Source of the DNA: Branchiostoma floridae
Taxonomy: Eukaryota; Chordata; Leptocardii; Amphioxiformes; Branchiostomatidae
Direction: 5' to 3'
Assembly (NCBI RefSeq): GCF_000003815.2
Contig: NC_049986.1
Coordinates: 15,651,569-15,701,701, forward strand
Length of the DNA: 50,133 nucleotides
This document shows, in pieces, positions 39,101 through 43,800 of the stretch; within the stretch, counting starts at the first letter, position 1, and each line of letters begins with the position of its first letter. Under the pieces are notes generated by a model. That model was given only the letters and a program-made list of their open reading frames with translations, did not search any database and had not been told where the DNA came from. A program made the translations under genes and the position numbers.

Positions 39101-40855
39101 ATATCACGTCATAAACTCACGCGAGTGGAGATCTCGCGAGAGTTCATTCCATTGTGATATCATTGGGAATCAGAGCTATACACCTTTCTCGCGCAGCGGC
39201 CATGTTAGATCGAAGACGAGGTCAATGAGGCAAACAGACAAAACTTATTTCTAAAATAAGCTCCTGTTTAGATTTCCCCAAAACCACACAAATTTTCACA
39301 ATATAAGATCAAATAATAAATATTATAACTAGTGTTATGCACCAAAAGATGTATCAATTTAGAGTAGCGTAGACTGACGCCATAGTCCCTTAAGAGATGC
39401 AAAATAAAAACATAACAATGCAAATATTTGACGGACATGCAGCCAAATCTCTTATTGGTCACTTTCCTAATTGGTAGGCCATCATTGGTTGAACTGCTGA
39501 TTATGATGGACAGTCTTTTGTTTGCCTCATTGAACTTGTTTTAGATCTATCATGGCCGCCGCGTGAGAAAGGTCTATTCAGCAAGAATTGCCGTAATACA
39601 TTTCTAGATTTATTAACAGACATTAGAACCTCTGGATGCATGGAATAAGAGCTTTATCAGGGAACAAGTTACTTTCATCTGAAAGAGTTCATTTGTTCAT
39701 GGTTCAGCTTTCGGGTGCATAATGCGGCGAATAAAAACTAACTTCTAATTTATTTTCTATCAGCACTACTCCTCACAAGTTGTTAAACAATTCTTATTTT
39801 GATATTACCCCTACCGCAAGTATTCATGGATTTCTAATGAACGAAAAGAAATTGTTATTTTTTAAACTTTATTGAAAAGTAACAATAATTACATACATTG
39901 TATATAATTATATACATTATGACATTTACATGTAAAGCTTCATGACTACATTGCCGACTTCTACATATATACTTTTTACCTTACGTGCTTGTACAAAACT
40001 TCTTGACTGTATTTTCTCATTGCTTTAACTATATAATACAAACAAACACATACTAATGCTTCGCTTAATATCAAAACAATCTTAGCGTCTACAAGTACAA
40101 TCATGTCTCCATCGCGGAGTGTTGTTGTATCAAGTAAATGTGTATGTGTTCGATTATGTATATGAAAAAAATTGTTATGCTAACTTGATTTCTTATCAAT
40201 GTTTTTACAAACCTCAGATGGTGTGGGCAGACACGACGAAGCTGGGCTGTGGTTGGACACAGTGCAGTGACATGGGCGGCATTCCTGCTGACTTCCTGGT
40301 CTGCTACTATTCACCGGGGTAAGGATTATGGCACTTACAGGTTCTCCAATTCAGAATGGTATGTAAGGAAATATCTCAAACTACTAATTACTAGACACTA
40401 GCAATTTGAAAACTTTGGCGGTCTTACAAAAAAACTCTACCAAAACATCAGTTAGTTACATGAGAAAGTACATTTTGGATAGTAATTGCTTTTTCTGGAT
40501 TTTCACACCGTTTGCATCTTCTCTGTTTCTGAATGTTCTAAATTTTCTTGAATCTGCGCGTCAAACTATCAACACTAATTTTGCTTTCCTCTTCACAATA
40601 TTGATTTTCAGGGGAAACTTCCAGCTCCACGGGCGGACGCTGCCACCATACACCCGGGGGGAGCCCTGCTCAGGGTGCGCCTCAGACGAGAAGTGTGAGG
40701 GAGGGACTCTGTGTGGTAAGAGACGCTTCTGTGAAGTACTGTCTGTGACATTGTCTTTCTGTCTGTCTATCGGTGTCTCTGTCACATTTTTATCTTCATT
40801 GTCTATCTGTCTTGTGTGTTCAACAGTATATTTGTGTGTGTCAGTTCGTGCGTGC

Positions 40856-40886
<31 letters not shown>

Positions 40887-43800
40887 TGTGTGCGTGTGTG
40901 CGTGTGCCTTTCTAATCTGCATGATGGTTGTGAAGGCTGCCATCTCTGGTTGCCTTGTTCACCGTACGCGTAGTGTTAACTCTAAGATCCGTTCAACTAC
41001 TTTATAGCTACTAAACACCAGTAAGGAAAAGTGTTTGCATCATATTATTGGCCTGTGTGTAGTGAAAGCCCCTCCGGTGGCGGAGCTGGCGGTGCGCCGG
41101 CCGTACGAAATGCTGAACACGAACGGACACCAGAGCAGGTTCGCCACCAACGGGATAGTCCGGAACGGCATGATGAACGACCCGTACTACACCACCACGC
41201 GGAAACGGAAGGCCCTCCGGAGGATTCCCAAGAAACAGGTAGGAACTTTTTGGTCGTGCCCCGTTTGGTATGATATGGTGACTAAAGGTGGATTTACATG
41301 TGCGTATGCACATCCGTATGAGGTCCGTATGGAACTCGTAGTTTACACCACCACGCGGAAACGGAAGGCGCTACGGAGGATCCCCAAGAAACAGGTAGGA
41401 ACTTTTTGGTCGTGCCCCGTGTTGTATCTTGGTGACTTAAGGTGGATTCACACGTGCGTATATACATGTATGCACATCCGTATGAGTTCCGTATGGAATT
41501 CTTAGTCTACACCACAACGTGGAAACGGAAAAAGCCCTCCGGAGGATTCCCAAAACACAGATGGGAACTTTGTGGTCTTGTGGTCCCAACTTACAATGGA
41601 GAATGGTTACCATGGCAACGGCCATGTTTCAAAATCTTAAAAATCTTTTTTTTTTAGTTTGTCCACCGAATGTTTGATTTTCGCAGAGCCTCTTAACTTC
41701 TCATGTATTACCAGGCTCCTCGTTTTTCCTAGGATCCTAAAAATGTCTCGAAATAGGTCTTAGCTGTAGATGTAATGCTATGTTTTATTAAAGAATATCT
41801 TACAAGATAGATGTAATGTGGCAAAATCTTTGAGCTTTCGACTGGAAACAACACATGCCTTCTAAGTATTATCATTGCCATCCTTAATATATTTTCAAAA
41901 TATGGTAGCCTATAAATCAGTTACCAATTCAATTGAAAGGATCACTCTAAAACCCAGAAATAGATAAAAGACTATGTTCACTACTCCAGAACGTGATCCG
42001 ACCGTTCCGCTGCTGGGACGGCCGCCTCACCATCCCGCACCACTACATCTGTGACGGGGACCAGGACTGCGAGGACGGCTCGGACGAGGTCGACTGCAGT
42101 AAGTGAATGAATAACTTTATTGTATGTTCAGTATGCTCTCTAACAAGCTAAGTACAGGTCAAAGTAAATAGAATGCAGTTCCTAGTAATTCCAAGTACAA
42201 ATTATGTAAGGATGTGGTATAAAACTAAAACTACAAACTTTAAGTCTATAGTATACTAGTACGCAGTTGTTCAACTTCTTCTCGCTTCTTAAGACAGTTG
42301 TAAATGTAAAGGCAGATGGAGTTAATGATACATGGTTTGTCTAATTGCATGAGGACTGTAAATTTTTCTCTGCTATTTAATTATCGAAAGTATGACCATA
42401 TGGAAACATATCTGGTACAAAATTGAAAAAGATATTTCTCTCGCCGTTGTGTAGTGAACAGTAAACAATAAAATTACACTCGTCTTCTATCTTGTTTACA
42501 ATACTGACACATTCTTTGCTGTAAAGGAATGTGGTTATGTCTACCTTTTTCAACAAGGAACTCTTCACTTCGTCTAGTTACTTGGAACATCCTTGACTGA
42601 ATTAAGTCGGAGTATACACAAAACAACCATTTATATTTTGATATCAGATCTAGAGCCGTAAGACTTTACTTTCAAAGTCGACTCGGCGAGACATCAATCG
42701 TTTAAGATTATCTAATACACATGATAGACGTGCAGAACAACTGAAAAACTCTGTGATCGCTGATCTTTGTCTTATAGACTTATATATATAGCATAAATAG
42801 TTTGCTGACAGTCACTTCATCCTTCAAGGAGTGAACATTCTTGACTCGCAATTTATCATAAGTGAGGACAAGTGACCAAAAGTCATTAGCCTATTTCTGG
42901 ACAAATCTAAATAGTCCCCCTTTTACACAACGTTTGAAACATGTACGAGGGCGGTTCAAAAAGTAATGCCACTGGTTTTATAACAGGCTCATATTTTCAT
43001 CGAATGAGTTGAAATTTGGCACAAATGTGCAAGACTATATCCTCTTGAGATTTAAATATCTAAATTTGTGGTTCAGATTTTTATGAGCAACTGAGATGAT
43101 TTTAAGATGACCACACCCTTAAAAGCTTGTAAGGAGATCAGTTCCTCTAGATCTTACCATTTTAAAACTGTTGTAGGAAGCTTTAATTTCACTTGTATAA
43201 TAACAAATGTCTCTATAGATTACATGCCAAATTTCATGTTTGAACTCTCAATGGTTCATCTTTTACAGCTTCTAGAATGGAGCGAGTTGCTATATCACAG
43301 ACAGTTTAATTAAAAGCCAAATACGTGATTTGTTGAATAAAGGTTTTTGTAGACTGCTTTTCCATTAGCCAAAAGATGTGAAACTTGGCACAATCATTAA
43401 CTGTTTCAAGATCAAGAAGTGTGTTAAGTTTGATTTTTCTCAGTTAATAAAAAAAATTCGGTTATGGAAACTTTAAGCAGCCCACCCCTAATCCACCGCT
43501 AATTACGACCCTGACGACCTTACTTCACACCAGGAACGAAAAAGTAATAAGTGGTGGTATTTCAACGATGAAAATAGGCAAGTGGTTTATAGAGAAATGC
43601 AACTTGATGTGCAATTTTAGTTCCTTACAGTAGCTACAAGTGATTTAGAGACATTATCAATTGTACGTTAATTGGCCCTTTAATTTCTTCCGACGGGATA
43701 ACAAGGGTGTGGTCATCTTGAACTCAACTCAGTCACTCATAAAAATCTTAATAACAAATTGAGATATGTCTTGTACCTTTGTGCCAAATTTCGACTTATT

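Larger units (their letters stand above)
22192..40217. other. CAP intron 4, an 18-kb transposon nest
   Basis: Bounded by the GTAAGG donor after exon 4 and the AACCTCAG acceptor before exon 5. It contains an antisense LINE, a hAT-type element inside that LINE, another LINE fragment, two satellites, paired ~108-bp repeats and a TA-flanked MITE. The parts 22444-23450, 23613-24459, 32970-33680, 34580-35590 and 38040-39060 show no supported feature. Confidence 0.75.

Noticed and set aside
41341-41394. A genuine additional exon 7b of the CAP gene
   Set aside because: Donor is kept but there is no pyrimidine-tract acceptor; the nine-exon model closes exactly without it. Kept as pseudo-exon with possible intron retention.
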